A stretch of DNA of 33,772 nucleotides from assembly GCF_020172665.1 (NCBI RefSeq), contig NZ_CP083985.1:1861098-1894869 (forward strand), given 5' to 3'. This DNA comes from [Mycobacterium] zoologicum. GTDB taxonomy: Bacteria; Actinomycetota; Actinomycetes; Mycobacteriales; Mycobacteriaceae. The notes below the pieces were generated by a model that worked only from the letters and a program-made list of their open reading frames with translations, had not been told where the DNA came from and did no database searches. Every line of letters starts with the position of its first letter. Position 1 is the stretch's first letter. Position numbers and translations under genes: made by a program. Positions 1 to 7,145 of the stretch are shown piece by piece.

Positions 1-19
1 GAAGCATTAGCGTGGACCA

Positions 20-81
20 TGAGGACCTCTCGGTAATCGGATGTGCGTGTTTGGTAACCACACCGATACCGGAGGTCCTCA
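20..81. repeat. Imperfect inverted repeat at the window edge
   Basis: The left arm (20-40) and right arm (63-81) are reverse complements over about 19 bases, apart from two single-base bulges in the left arm. Each arm contains GAGGACCTC or its complement, and the loop is about 22 bases. It lies upstream of the lipoprotein gene. In M. tuberculosis the gene beyond this point is the divergent aceE, so this could be an operator or a transcript-end hairpin in that intergenic space. The rest of 1-256 shows no convincing gene. Confidence 0.6.
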
Positions 82-256
82 CCTACTTCCGCTCACCACG
101 CCGTTCACAACCTGTCTGGGAGTTACAACTAGTGCCTCCCGGCTTGTGGCTGGGACAACACCGAACCGATCTCGCCGAACGGTCCCGTCCTTTTTATCCT
201 GCCTCACCGGTGGGCTGATCTCCGACCGTCGTTCACTACCCGGTAACGTCTGTCGA

Positions 257-832
257 GTGCTGACCGGATGGCGGACCGCCTCGCGCGAGCAGGCGCGGCG
301 ACACGGTCGGGTGGGCGCGCTTGCGGTCGGTGGGGCCGCGGCCCTGGCGATGGGTGTCGTCGGGTGTACCAGCATCATCGGTGGCTCCCCGCAGGTGAAC
401 GTCTCCGAGGCGCCGGCGTACCGCTCCTCAGTGTCGGCGTCGGAGGTGACGTCGAGCATTCGCGAGACCGAGCGCCAGCATTCGATGACGACCCAGGCAG
501 TACGCGGTGCCTGCGGCAGGTTCGCCTCCAGTAGCAGTGACGCCGTCGAGACGGTGAACAAGTACGTCGAGGCGTTCAACAACGGCGGGGACATCCCCGG
601 TACCGCCGCTCCGGCGATCGAGGCGCTCAACCAGAGTGCCAATGAGGTGACCGGTGCCGTCAACGAGAAGCTGTCGGATGCGCTCAAGGAGGCGTTCGGC
701 ACCTACGCCGAAGCCGCCCGCGGTGTGGCGAACGCGATTTCGACCAAGGCGCCCATCTCGATCTACAACGCCCGCAAGGACGAGCTCAACCGGGCCAGGC
801 AGAAGGGGATGGAACTGTGCCGAGCATTCTGA
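257..832 (+). CDS. Mycobacterial lipoprotein (Rv2240c position)
   Basis: This is a 191-residue exported lipoprotein of unknown function. From the GTG at 257 the N-terminus has a basic segment rich in Arg, a hydrophobic stretch with many Ala/Gly/Val, and a lipobox ending in VVGC, so Cys 37 would be the lipidated residue. The mature part is Ala/Ser/Glu-rich and looks helical. The frame stays open upstream to an ATG at 41, but that extension would put about 70 residues of unlikely sequence before the signal peptide. A TAACGT -10-like hexamer (244-249) lies 7 bases before the GTG, which fits a leaderless transcript and supports this start. It is followed after 80 bases by the DUF3052 gene. The position matches Rv2240c by synteny. 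The lipoprotein nature is secure, the start less so. Confidence 0.72.
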   Translation: MLTGWRTASREQARRHGRVGALAVGGAAALAMGVVGCTSIIGGSPQVNVSEAPAYRSSVSASEVTSSIRETERQHSMTTQAVRGACGRFASSSSDAVETVNKYVEAFNNGGDIPGTAAPAIEALNQSANEVTGAVNEKLSDALKEAFGTYAEAARGVANAISTKAPISIYNARKDELNRARQKGMELCRAF

Positions 833-912
833 TTCGCGCACAACTGACCCGCGGTGCTGTGCAACGATGATGCCCAGCACAAGACGCGCTGATGATCGAA
901 GGAGGTCACACG

Positions 913-1335
913 GTGGTCGCGGCGGATAGCGCCCCGAGCTTCGCCCGCAAACTGGGCATCGGAAGTAAGCAGTTGGTCCAGGAGTTCGGCTGGGACGAGG
1001 ACGCTGACGACGACATCCGTGTCGACGTCGAAGAGGCCTGCGGCAGCGAACTGCTCGACGAAGACACCGACGAGGTGGTCGACGTGGTGCTGCTGTGGTG
1101 GCGCGACGGTGACGGGGACCTGGTCGACACGTTGATGGACGCGATCACCGCGCTGGCCGACGACGGCGTGATCTGGGTGTTGACACCCAAGACCGGTAAG
1201 CCCGGGCACGTACAGCCCGCTGAGATCGCCGAGGCGGCGCCCACGGCCGGCCTGATGCCGACGTCTTCGGTCAACCTGGGGGACTGGAGTGCCAGCCGCC
1301 TGGTGCAGCCCAAGTCGCGGGCGGGAAAGCGTTGA
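913..1335 (+). CDS. DUF3052 family protein (Rv2239c-like)
   Basis: This is a 140-residue acidic cytosolic protein of the actinobacterial DUF3052 family, of unknown function. Recognisable parts are the N-terminal FARKLGIGSKQ segment, an Asp/Glu-rich middle, LLWWRDGDGD, and the C-terminal VNLGDWSASRL. An ATG at 892 is in frame, but an excellent Shine-Dalgarno (AAGGAGG, 899-905) lies just before the GTG at 913 and decides the start. The stop overlaps the ATG of ahpE (TGATG), so the two are translationally coupled. The same pairing occurs in M. tuberculosis (Rv2239c-ahpE). A link with peroxide stress is suggested only by this pairing. Confidence 0.9.
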   Translation: MVAADSAPSFARKLGIGSKQLVQEFGWDEDADDDIRVDVEEACGSELLDEDTDEVVDVVLLWWRDGDGDLVDTLMDAITALADDGVIWVLTPKTGKPGHVQPAEIAEAAPTAGLMPTSSVNLGDWSASRLVQPKSRAGKR

Positions 1336-1796
1336 TGCTCGGCGTCGGCGCCGAAGCTCCTGACTTCACCCTGCGGGATCAGAACCAGCAGCAGGTCACG
1401 CTGAGTGCCTTCCGCGGCGACAAGAACGTGCTGCTGGTGTTCTTCCCGTTGGCGTTCACCGGAATCTGCCAGGGCGAGCTGGACCAGTTGCGCGACCACC
1501 TGCCCAGCTACGTCAATGACGACAGCGTGGCCGTGGCGATCTCGGTGGGTCCGCCGCCCACCCACAAGATCTGGGCGACCGAGAGCGGGTTCCTGTTCCC
1601 GGTGCTGTCCGACTTCTGGCCGCACGGCGCGGTCGCCGAGTCCTACGGGGTGTTCAACTCCGAGACCGGCTTCCCCAACCGCGGCACCTTCGTCATCGAC
1701 AAGTCCGGGATCATCCGGTTCGCCGAGATGAAGCAGCCCGGTGAGGCGCGTGACCAGCAGCTCTGGCTTGACGCGCTGGCGGCGCTCAAGGGCTAG
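1335..1796 (+). CDS. ahpE: AhpE, one-cysteine peroxiredoxin
   Basis: This 153-residue cytosolic peroxiredoxin reduces H2O2, organic peroxides and peroxynitrite. It has the AhpC/TSA thioredoxin-like fold from APDFTLRDQ onward and the active-site segment PLAFTGICQGE, with the peroxidatic Cys at residue 45. It is the only cysteine in the protein, as expected for a 1-Cys enzyme. M. tuberculosis AhpE is recycled through mycothiol and mycoredoxin-1, and the same is likely here. Length and sequence agree with M. tuberculosis AhpE. The ATG at 1335 overlaps the preceding stop. A TTG three bases upstream is a less likely start. Confidence 0.96.
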   Translation: MLGVGAEAPDFTLRDQNQQQVTLSAFRGDKNVLLVFFPLAFTGICQGELDQLRDHLPSYVNDDSVAVAISVGPPPTHKIWATESGFLFPVLSDFWPHGAVAESYGVFNSETGFPNRGTFVIDKSGIIRFAEMKQPGEARDQQLWLDALAALKG

Positions 1797-1815
1797 TCCG
1801 CGCCCGGCCACTCCG

Positions 1816-1879
1816 CCGCGACCGTGCAGAATCGTCCGGTCCCACGTGGGTTTTGGCGGACATTTCCGCACGGTCGCGG
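1816..1879. repeat. Long inverted repeat with a palindromic core
   Basis: Arms 1816-1837 and 1858-1879 are reverse complements with 3 mismatches in 22. The outer 12 bases (CCGCGACCGTGC and its complement) match perfectly. The loop contains a perfect 10-base palindrome, CCCACGTGGG (1841-1850). It sits between the ahpE stop and tRNA-Val, with no T-tract. It could act as a terminator-like hairpin after ahpE or be a dispersed REP-like element. The structure is seen directly and the role is inferred. Confidence 0.7.
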
Positions 1880-1932
1880 AGGGTTGGGAATTTTGGGCGT
1901 GGGCGCACGTCCGGGTAACCTGCCCCAGGCAG

Positions 1933-2007
1933 GGGCGCGTAGCTCAGGGGTAGAGCTCTGGTTTTACACACCAGCGGTCGGCGGTTCGAAACCGTCCGCG
2001 CCCACCA
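1933..2007 (+). tRNA. tRNA-Val (anticodon TAC)
   Basis: A full cloverleaf can be drawn. The acceptor 1933-1939 pairs with 1997-2003, the D stem is 1942-1945 with 1953-1956, and the anticodon stem is 1958-1962 with 1970-1974. The seven-base anticodon loop (1963-1969) has TAC at 1965-1967. The T arm is 1980-1984 with 1992-1996, around a TTCGAAA loop. The discriminator is A2004 and CCA is encoded at 2005-2007. It reads GUA and other GUN valine codons. The convergent histidine-rich gene ends 12 bases downstream. Confidence 0.96.
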
Positions 2008-2018
2008 GGAAACGGCAC

Positions 2019-2147
2019 TCAGTGTGAGTGATCGTGACCCGCATCCTCTTGCCCCGCCTGGTGGACGTGCGGGTGGCTGTGCACCGTCCCGTCGGCGTGG
2101 GTGTGCTCGTGGGTGTGCTCGACCTGGTCGTGATTGTGGTGCGACAT
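2019..2147 (-). CDS. Histidine-rich 42-residue protein, probable Ni/Co/Zn binder
   Basis: Fourteen of the 42 residues are His, mostly in alternating H-x-H patterns, with several Asp and Glu. There is no Cys, signal peptide or membrane segment. This composition is typical of small metal-buffering or metallochaperone peptides, but no named family is recognised. It lies directly downstream of the ArsR-type Ni/Co sensor gene on the same strand. Two starts are possible. An ATG at 2153 overlaps the kmtR stop as ATGA. An ATG at 2147, six bases further, is correctly spaced from an AAGGGAG Shine-Dalgarno and is preferred here. Either way translation is coupled to kmtR, so derepression of kmtR should raise this peptide. 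It ends 12 bases from the convergent tRNA-Val. Metal binding is inferred from composition and context only. Confidence 0.8.
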   Translation of the reverse strand: MSHHNHDQVEHTHEHTHADGTVHSHPHVHQAGQEDAGHDHSH

Positions 2148-2149
2148 AT

Positions 2150-2533
2150 TCATCTCCCTTGTTCGATACTGCGTTGACCTACGGCTGTAGCGGCTCGGTG
2201 ATGCGGCGGCACCCCGGGGCCCGCGTGCTCGGCATTGAAGACGGCATCGGTGACCAACTGGCAGATGTGCTCGTTCTCCATGCTGTAGAAGACCGTGGTG
2301 CCCTCCCGGCGGGTGCGCACCAGCCGCGCCATCCGTAGCTTCGCCAGGTGCTGGGAGACCGAGGGGGCCGGTTTGCCGACGTGCTCGGCGAGCTCGTTGA
2401 CCGACATCTCCCGGCTGGTCAGGGCCCACAGCACCTGCACCCGGGTGGGGTCGGCCAGCATCCGGAACACTTCGACGATCAGGCCGACCTGGTCGTCGGG
2501 GAGACGTTCGGTTGCACCATTATCTGCATGCAT
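2150..2533 (-). CDS. kmtR: KmtR, ArsR/SmtB-family nickel/cobalt-sensing repressor
   Basis: This is a 127-residue winged-helix repressor closely resembling M. tuberculosis KmtR (Rv0827c). The DNA-binding part includes ADPTRVQVLWAL and the recognition segment PAPSVSQHLAKLR (residues 55-67). Residues His89, Glu102, His103, His111 and His112 match, with a one-residue offset, the five ligands described for KmtR (His88, Glu101, His102, His110, His111), so Ni/Co sensing is likely retained. In M. tuberculosis KmtR represses itself and a distant cation-efflux gene. Here the adjacent candidate target is the His-rich peptide gene, whose start overlaps this stop. The ATG lies inside a perfect palindrome and 7 bases after a TATTAT hexamer, so the transcript is probably leaderless. 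No gene sits between it and the divergent fadD8-like gene. Confidence 0.92.
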   Translation of the reverse strand: MHADNGATERLPDDQVGLIVEVFRMLADPTRVQVLWALTSREMSVNELAEHVGKPAPSVSQHLAKLRMARLVRTRREGTTVFYSMENEHICQLVTDAVFNAEHAGPGVPPHHRAATAVGQRSIEQGR

Positions 2534-2544
2534 ACGCAGATAAT
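2519..2544. promoter_or_regulatory. Probable KmtR operator
   Basis: A perfect inverted repeat, ATTATCTGC (2519-2527) and GCAGATAAT (2536-2544), is separated by 8 bases. It covers the kmtR start codon (2531-2533) and nearly all of its -10 element, so a bound repressor would block initiation. Size and symmetry suit an ArsR/SmtB dimer. KmtR binding is inferred from position. The divergent fadD8-like gene might also be affected. Confidence 0.75.
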
Positions 2545-2570
2545 AAGTCTTGGGGTGGGCGGGGTGTCAA
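2540..2570 (-). promoter_or_regulatory. Leaderless promoter of kmtR
   Basis: On the minus strand a consensus -35 TTGACA (2565-2570) and a -10 TATTAT (2540-2545) are separated by 19 bases. The -10 ends 6 bases before the A of the kmtR ATG (2533), so transcription would begin at the start codon. No Shine-Dalgarno is present, in agreement. The -10 is inside the palindromic operator. Confidence 0.7.
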
Positions 2571-2629
2571 CCCCCGGCTCGTGGGTAGTGTCCAGCGGCA
2601 GGCCGTCAGCCCAACAGCGGAGGTAACCC

Positions 2630-4222
2630 ATGTCGACGCAGTCCATGCGCCAGCCCATCCATTCCGGGCATCTGACCGTGGGTGCGCTCAAGCGCAACAA
2701 GGACAATCCGGTGCTGTTCCTGGGCGACACCACGTTGACCGGCGGCCAGCTCGCCGAGCGCATCAGCCAGTACATCCAGGCATTCGAGTCGCTGGGCGCC
2801 GAGACCGTCGGCCTGTTGTCGCTGAACCGTCCCGAGGTGCTGATGATCATCGGCGCCGGCCAGATCCGGGGCTACCGGCGCACCGCACTGCACCCGCTGG
2901 GATCGCTCGACGACCATGCCTACGTGCTGACCGACGCCGCCGTCAGCGCGCTGATCATCGACCCCACCCCGGCATTCGTCGAGCGCGCGCTGGGCCTGCT
3001 GGAGAAGGTGCCGACCCTGCGGCAGGTGCTGACGATCGGGCCGGTGCCCCCCGAGCTCGAAGGCAAGGCCATCGACCTGGCCGCGCAGGCGGCCCAGTTC
3101 GACCCGCAGCCGCTGGTGGCCGCCGACCTGCCGGGCGATCACATCGGCGGCCTCACCTACACCGGAGGCACCACCGGCAAGCCCAAGGGCGTCATCGGCA
3201 CGGTCTCGTCCATCACCGCGATGACGACGATCCAGCTCGCCGAGTGGGAATGGCCGGAGCACCCGAAGTTCCTGATGTGCACCCCGCTGTCGCACGCGGG
3301 CGCGGCGTTCTTCGTGCCGACGGTGGTCAAGGGCGGCCAACTGGTGGTGCTGACCAAGTTCGATCCGGCCGAGGTGCTGCGGGTCATCGAGGAGCAGAAG
3401 ATCACCGCCACCATGCTGGTGCCCTCGATGATCTACGCGCTGATGGATCATCCGGATTCGCATACCCGCGATCTGTCTTCGCTGGAGACGGTCTACTACG
3501 GCGCCTCGGCGATGAACCCCGTCCGGCTCCGGGAGGCCATCGATCGGTTCGGCCCGATCTTCGCCCAGTACTACGGTCAGTCCGAGGCGCCGATGGTGAT
3601 CACCTACCTGGCCAAGGGCGATCACGACGCGAAGCGACTCACCTCCTGCGGTCGCCCGACGCTGTTCGCCCAGGTGGCGTTGCTCGGCGACGACGGCATG
3701 CCGGTCGCCCAGGGTGAGGTCGGCGAGATCTGCGTGGCGGGGCCGCTGGTGTCGGGCGGCTATTGGAAACTGCCGGAGGCCACCGCCGACACCTTCTCCG
3801 GCGGCTGGATGCACACCGGCGACCTGGCCCGCGAGGACGAAGACGGCTTCTACTACATCGTGGACCGCACCAAGGACATGATCGTCACCGGCGGCTTCAA
3901 CGTGTTCCCCCGCGAGGTCGAGGACGTCATCGCCGAGCACCCGTCGGTGGCGCAGGTGTGTGTGATCGGAACCCCCGACGAGAAGTGGGGCGAGGCGGTG
4001 ACCGCGATCGTGGTGCTGCGTCCGGGTGCCGACGCCGACGACGCCGCGGTGGCCGCGATGACGGCCGAGATCCAGTCTGCGGTCAAGGAACGCAAGGGTT
4101 CGGTCCAGTCGCCCAAGCAGGTCATCATCGCCGAATCGGTGCCGGTGACCGCGCTGGGCAAGCCGGACAAGAAGGCGCTGCGTGCCCAGTTCTGGTCCGG
4201 CTCAGAACGTTCCGTCGGCTGA
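2630..4222 (+). CDS. fadD8: FadD8-like acyl-CoA synthetase (AMP-binding)
   Basis: This 530-residue adenylate-forming enzyme would activate a carboxylic acid to acyl-AMP and then acyl-CoA. Motifs in order are the P-loop YTGGTTGKPKG (177-187), YYGQSEAP (314-321), TGDLA (396-400), the hinge DRTKD (412-416), GGFNVFPREVE (421-431), and the C-terminal catalytic lysine in GKPDKKALR (Lys511). All key residues are present. The N-terminal HSGHLTVGALKRN segment and overall sequence resemble M. tuberculosis FadD8, but chain length and true substrate are unknown. A GGAGG ribosome site lies about 6 bases before the ATG. It is divergent from kmtR, with the metal-sensor operator between them, and ends 2 bases from the convergent LLM gene. 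It is not part of this region in M. tuberculosis. Confidence 0.88.
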   Translation: MSTQSMRQPIHSGHLTVGALKRNKDNPVLFLGDTTLTGGQLAERISQYIQAFESLGAETVGLLSLNRPEVLMIIGAGQIRGYRRTALHPLGSLDDHAYVLTDAAVSALIIDPTPAFVERALGLLEKVPTLRQVLTIGPVPPELEGKAIDLAAQAAQFDPQPLVAADLPGDHIGGLTYTGGTTGKPKGVIGTVSSITAMTTIQLAEWEWPEHPKFLMCTPLSHAGAAFFVPTVVKGGQLVVLTKFDPAEVLRVIEEQKITATMLVPSMIYALMDHPDSHTRDLSSLETVYYGASAMNPVRLREAIDRFGPIFAQYYGQSEAPMVITYLAKGDHDAKRLTSCGRPTLFAQVALLGDDGMPVAQGEVGEICVAGPLVSGGYWKLPEATADTFSGGWMHTGDLAREDEDGFYYIVDRTKDMIVTGGFNVFPREVEDVIAEHPSVAQVCVIGTPDEKWGEAVTAIVVLRPGADADDAAVAAMTAEIQSAVKERKGSVQSPKQVIIAESVPVTALGKPDKKALRAQFWSGSERSVG

Positions 4223-4224
4223 GG

Positions 4225-5088
4225 TCACCCCAGCGCGGCGGCCAGCTGCCGCCACTGCTCCCGCGGGAAGGCATTCGGGTTCTCATCCAGTAGCTGCACG
4301 CACACGTGGTCGGCCCCGGCGTCCCGGTGCTCGGCGATCCGGGCGACGACGTCCTGTGGGCTGCGCCAGGCGATGATCGCGTCGAACAACCGATCGCTGA
4401 CTTGCGCGATGTCGTCTTCGGAGAACCCTGAGCGCAGCAGATTGTTGGCGTAGTTGGGCAACCCGAGGTAGGTCTTGAGCCAGCCGGTGCCGATCGCGCG
4501 GGCCTGCTCGCGGTCGGCGCACAGGATCGCGGTCTGCTCGGGTGCCAGCAGCGGCCCGGTGCCCAGCTGCTCGCGGGCGTACCGGGTGTGTTCGGGGGTG
4601 GTCAGGTAGGGGTGGGCGCCGCGGCTGCGGTCGGCGGCCAGCCGCAGCATCTTCGGGCCGAGTGCGGCCAGCACCCGGGACTGCACCGGAACGGGCTTCT
4701 CGGCGGCATCCAGGCCATCGAGGAAGGTGCTCATCGCCCGCAACGGCCGGCGGTACCGCCCGGGATCGCCGGCGTCGATCAGCGGGGCGTGGCTGACGCC
4801 GATCCCCATCAGGAACCGGTCACCGTGCTTGGCGGCCAGCGCCGCGAAAGACGCCGCCACATCGGCCGGGGTGTGCATCCACAGGTTCAGGATGCCGGTG
4901 GCGATCACCGTGTTTCGGGTCGCGGCCAGCAGATTGCCGACCGCGTCGAACACCGGCCCGCCCACATCGGGAATCCACAGCGCGCTGTAGCCCAGCTCCT
5001 CGCACTCGGCGGCCGCGTCGGCGGCTTCGCCCTGGTCGCCATAGCGCAGCGGCGCACTCCAGATACCGACACCCGAGATGTTCACCAT
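4225..5088 (-). CDS. LLM-class F420-dependent oxidoreductase
   Basis: This 287-residue member of the luciferase-like monooxygenase (TIM-barrel) family probably uses coenzyme F420, as most mycobacterial relatives do. It resembles the TIGR03620 (MSMEG_4141) subgroup. Visible family segments are GVGIWSAPLRYGD at the N-terminus, ALWIPDVGG, the LMGIGVSHAP core, LGPKMLRLAADRSRGAHPYL, and GADHVCVQLL near the end. The substrate is unknown. The ATG at 5088 is chosen because upstream sequence runs into the SURF1 gene's end and loses family similarity. It follows SURF1 by 35 bases on the same strand and could be the last gene of a ptkA-ptpA-SURF1 operon. It meets the fadD8-like gene end to end. Confidence 0.85.
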   Translation of the reverse strand: MVNISGVGIWSAPLRYGDQGEAADAAAECEELGYSALWIPDVGGPVFDAVGNLLAATRNTVIATGILNLWMHTPADVAASFAALAAKHGDRFLMGIGVSHAPLIDAGDPGRYRRPLRAMSTFLDGLDAAEKPVPVQSRVLAALGPKMLRLAADRSRGAHPYLTTPEHTRYAREQLGTGPLLAPEQTAILCADREQARAIGTGWLKTYLGLPNYANNLLRSGFSEDDIAQVSDRLFDAIIAWRSPQDVVARIAEHRDAGADHVCVQLLDENPNAFPREQWRQLAAALG

Positions 5089-5123
5089 GGCCCCAGGATG
5101 GCACAGCCCGCGCAACCGGTGTG

Positions 5124-5960
5124 CTAGCGGCGCCGTCCGTACCGATCGGCGAGCTTCTGCTCGACCGTCATCGGCGGTGCCGGCTCGTCGGCCGCGGTCC
5201 CGCCCTCGGCTTCGGAGCGCTCCGCGCGGCGGGCCCGCAGCTCGGCGAACGCGAAGTAGCCCAGGCCGATAGGCGCCAGGATTCCGAATGCGATCCACTG
5301 GATTCCGTAGGACAAGAACGGCCCGGCGTCGCGGCGCGGCAGTGCGATCACACCCAGCCCGCCCGGTTGGTCATCGACCAACTGTAGGTAGGAACCGGTC
5401 AAAGCCACCTTGGTCAACGCCGCGATCTGATCGGTGTTGATCGAGTAGACCTGATGAAAACCGTTCTCGGTGAAGGGATTCTTGCCCGGAACCGCCGGTT
5501 GCGAGTCCCGCAGCCGGGCGGTGACGGTGACCTCGTCGGCCGGTGGTGTGGGTATCTCCGGTATGCGGGTGCCGCCGTCGTCGGTGCGCACGAAGCCCCG
5601 GTTCACCAGCACCGTGGGCCCGCCGGTGACCGCGAACGGTGTCAGAACCTCATAGGCCGGGACTCCGTCGATCACTCGCAGGCGCGCCAGCACCTGCGCC
5701 TCGGGCAGGTAGTGGCCGCGCGCGGTCACCGGCCGCCACTGCTCCTCCGGTGCCGACGAATCCTGATGGGCCAGAAGCGTTGTCACCGGCACGGGTTCGG
5801 CAGTCAGGGCGTGTTCGAGTTGGCTGTTGGCCCGCGACGTGGTGGTGTTCTTGCCCAACTGCCACGGCGCCAGCACGGTGAAGCACAGATACGCGAAGGC
5901 CAGCACCACCGCCGCCAGAGCCAGCCAGCTCGGACGCAGCAGGAACGCCAGCCGGCGCAT
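5124..5960 (-). CDS. SURF1 family cytochrome oxidase biogenesis protein
   Basis: This is a 278-residue membrane protein of the SURF1/Shy1 family, equivalent by synteny to Rv2235. It has the family topology: one transmembrane helix near residues 11-31, a periplasmic domain with WRPVTARGHYL and VLVNRGFVR, and a second helix near 213-236 starting at GIQWIAFG. SURF1 proteins assist insertion of heme a into cytochrome c oxidase. The C-terminal tail is charged and cytoplasmic. The ATG overlaps the ptpA stop by one base (TGATG), so it is coupled to the phosphatase gene. Confidence 0.92.
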   Translation of the reverse strand: MRRLAFLLRPSWLALAAVVLAFAYLCFTVLAPWQLGKNTTTSRANSQLEHALTAEPVPVTTLLAHQDSSAPEEQWRPVTARGHYLPEAQVLARLRVIDGVPAYEVLTPFAVTGGPTVLVNRGFVRTDDGGTRIPEIPTPPADEVTVTARLRDSQPAVPGKNPFTENGFHQVYSINTDQIAALTKVALTGSYLQLVDDQPGGLGVIALPRRDAGPFLSYGIQWIAFGILAPIGLGYFAFAELRARRAERSEAEGGTAADEPAPPMTVEQKLADRYGRRR

Positions 5961-6439
5961 CAGCCCAACCGCTCGTCGACCCAGGCGTGCAGACCGGGTA
6001 GGGCTGCCGAGATGACGGTGAACGACTCCTCGAAATCCTCCAGGCCGCCGTAATACGGGTCGTCGACGTCGGGGGCGACCGCGCCCGAGCGCGGGTCGAA
6101 GGATCGCAGCATTCGGATCCGCTCGGCCGGCGCACCGAGATCCTGCAACAGCCGGATGTGGTTGCGGGCCAATGCCACCACCAGGTCGGCGGCCGCGTGA
6201 TCGTCGCCGAACTGTGCGGCGAAGTGGTCGGTGGGGTAGCCGTGGGCGCGCAGCACCTGGTTGGTGCGCTCGTCGGCACCCTTGCCGATGTGCCAGTCGG
6301 CGGTGCCGGCACTGCTCACCCGCACCGCGGCGCCCAGGCCCCGTCCGGTGATCTGATGGGCGAACATCTTCTCGGCCATCGGCGAGCGGCAGATGTTGCC
6401 GGTGCACACGAACGTCACGTGCAGGAGCAGGTCAGACAC
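5960..6439 (-). CDS. ptpA: PtpA, low-molecular-weight protein tyrosine phosphatase
   Basis: This is a 159-residue phosphatase. The phosphate-binding loop is VCTGNICRS, with nucleophile Cys12 and Arg18, and the general acid is in the DPYYG segment near the C-terminus. M. tuberculosis PtpA is secreted into macrophages and dephosphorylates host proteins such as VPS33B. In an environmental species its role is more likely internal. The GTG at 6439 fits the start of the M. tuberculosis protein and has a GAGG ribosome site. It overlaps the end of ptkA by 8 bases. The frame stays open upstream to 6556, but that part lies inside ptkA. Confidence 0.94.
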   Translation of the reverse strand: MSDLLLHVTFVCTGNICRSPMAEKMFAHQITGRGLGAAVRVSSAGTADWHIGKGADERTNQVLRAHGYPTDHFAAQFGDDHAAADLVVALARNHIRLLQDLGAPAERIRMLRSFDPRSGAVAPDVDDPYYGGLEDFEESFTVISAALPGLHAWVDERLG

Positions 6440-7085
6440 CGAGCACCTCGCGAAGTTCGGCGATGTCGTCGACCCGGGTCGTCGCGGCATCGATGGCATC
6501 ATCTCGCCCGTAACCCCAGCCGACCAGGACGGTGTCGATGCCGTGCGCGGCCGCACCGTCGGCGTCGTGCCGCCGGTCGCCGACCATCAGCACTCGCTCG
6601 GGCAGGGGTTCCAACTGTTGCAGGGCGTGGGCCACGACGTCGGACTTCGTCGCGCGGGTGCCGTCGACGCTGGCGCCGGCGACCACCTCGAAGAACCCGC
6701 CGAGCCCGAAATGGGCCAGGATCTTGCGTGCGGTCGGCTCGGCCTTGGAGGTGGCCACCGCCAGCCGGACCCCGGCGGCAAGCAGGTCTTCCAGCAGCGG
6801 GACGATCCCGTCAAAGACGCTGTTCATCGCCCAGCCTCGGGTGGTGTAGTCGGCCCGGTAGGCGGCTATCGCGGCCTCGGCCTGATCACCCAGGCCCATC
6901 GCGGCAAGCGTGTGGTGCATCGGCGGGCCGACCAGTCGCTGCGCCAGATCGCCCCCGGGCACCGGCGCGCCGATATGCGCCAGTGCGTGGCGGAAGCTGG
7001 CGACGATCCCGGCTGCCGAGTCGGTCAGGGTGCCGTCCAGGTCGAAGATGACCAGTTCGGCGACATCGGTGGTAGTGCGCGTCAC
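6432..7085 (-). CDS. ptkA: PtkA, HAD-fold protein tyrosine kinase (short form)
   Basis: This 217-residue protein has the complete haloacid dehalogenase fold: DLDGTLTD near residue 15, the Ser/Thr motif in VATSK, the Lys segment ATKSDVV, and [11 protein letters not shown]. It aligns with M. tuberculosis PtkA, reported to autophosphorylate and to phosphorylate PtpA. The reported site Tyr262 is conserved in WGYGR (Tyr192 here). The roughly 75-residue disordered N-terminal region of the M. tuberculosis protein is missing. The GTG at 7085 leaves only 11 residues before the HAD core, and a longer frame would run into the divergent NIF3 gene, whose start is 60 bases away. By sequence alone it could equally be called a phosphoglycolate phosphatase-like HAD enzyme. 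Synteny with ptpA supports ptkA. Confidence 0.88.
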   Translation of the reverse strand: MTRTTTDVAELVIFDLDGTLTDSAAGIVASFRHALAHIGAPVPGGDLAQRLVGPPMHHTLAAMGLGDQAEAAIAAYRADYTTRGWAMNSVFDGIVPLLEDLLAAGVRLAVATSKAEPTARKILAHFGLGGFFEVVAGASVDGTRATKSDVVAHALQQLEPLPERVLMVGDRRHDADGAAAHGIDTVLVGWGYGRDDAIDAATTRVDDIAELREVLGV

Positions 7086-7145
7086 GAGCCCATTGTCCCC
7101 GACGCGCCCGGTGCGGTTGCCAGGTGGCGCACTACTGTTGCACGG

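Noticed and set aside
2606..3940. Open frame of 444 codons on the minus strand
   Set aside because: It is antisense to the fadD8-like gene, whose motifs are complete; no recognisable domain.
6393..7145. N-terminal extension of the NIF3 protein from an ATG at 6393
   Set aside because: The extension overlaps ptkA and ptpA on the other strand and does not match NIF3; the GTG at 7146 fits the family start.
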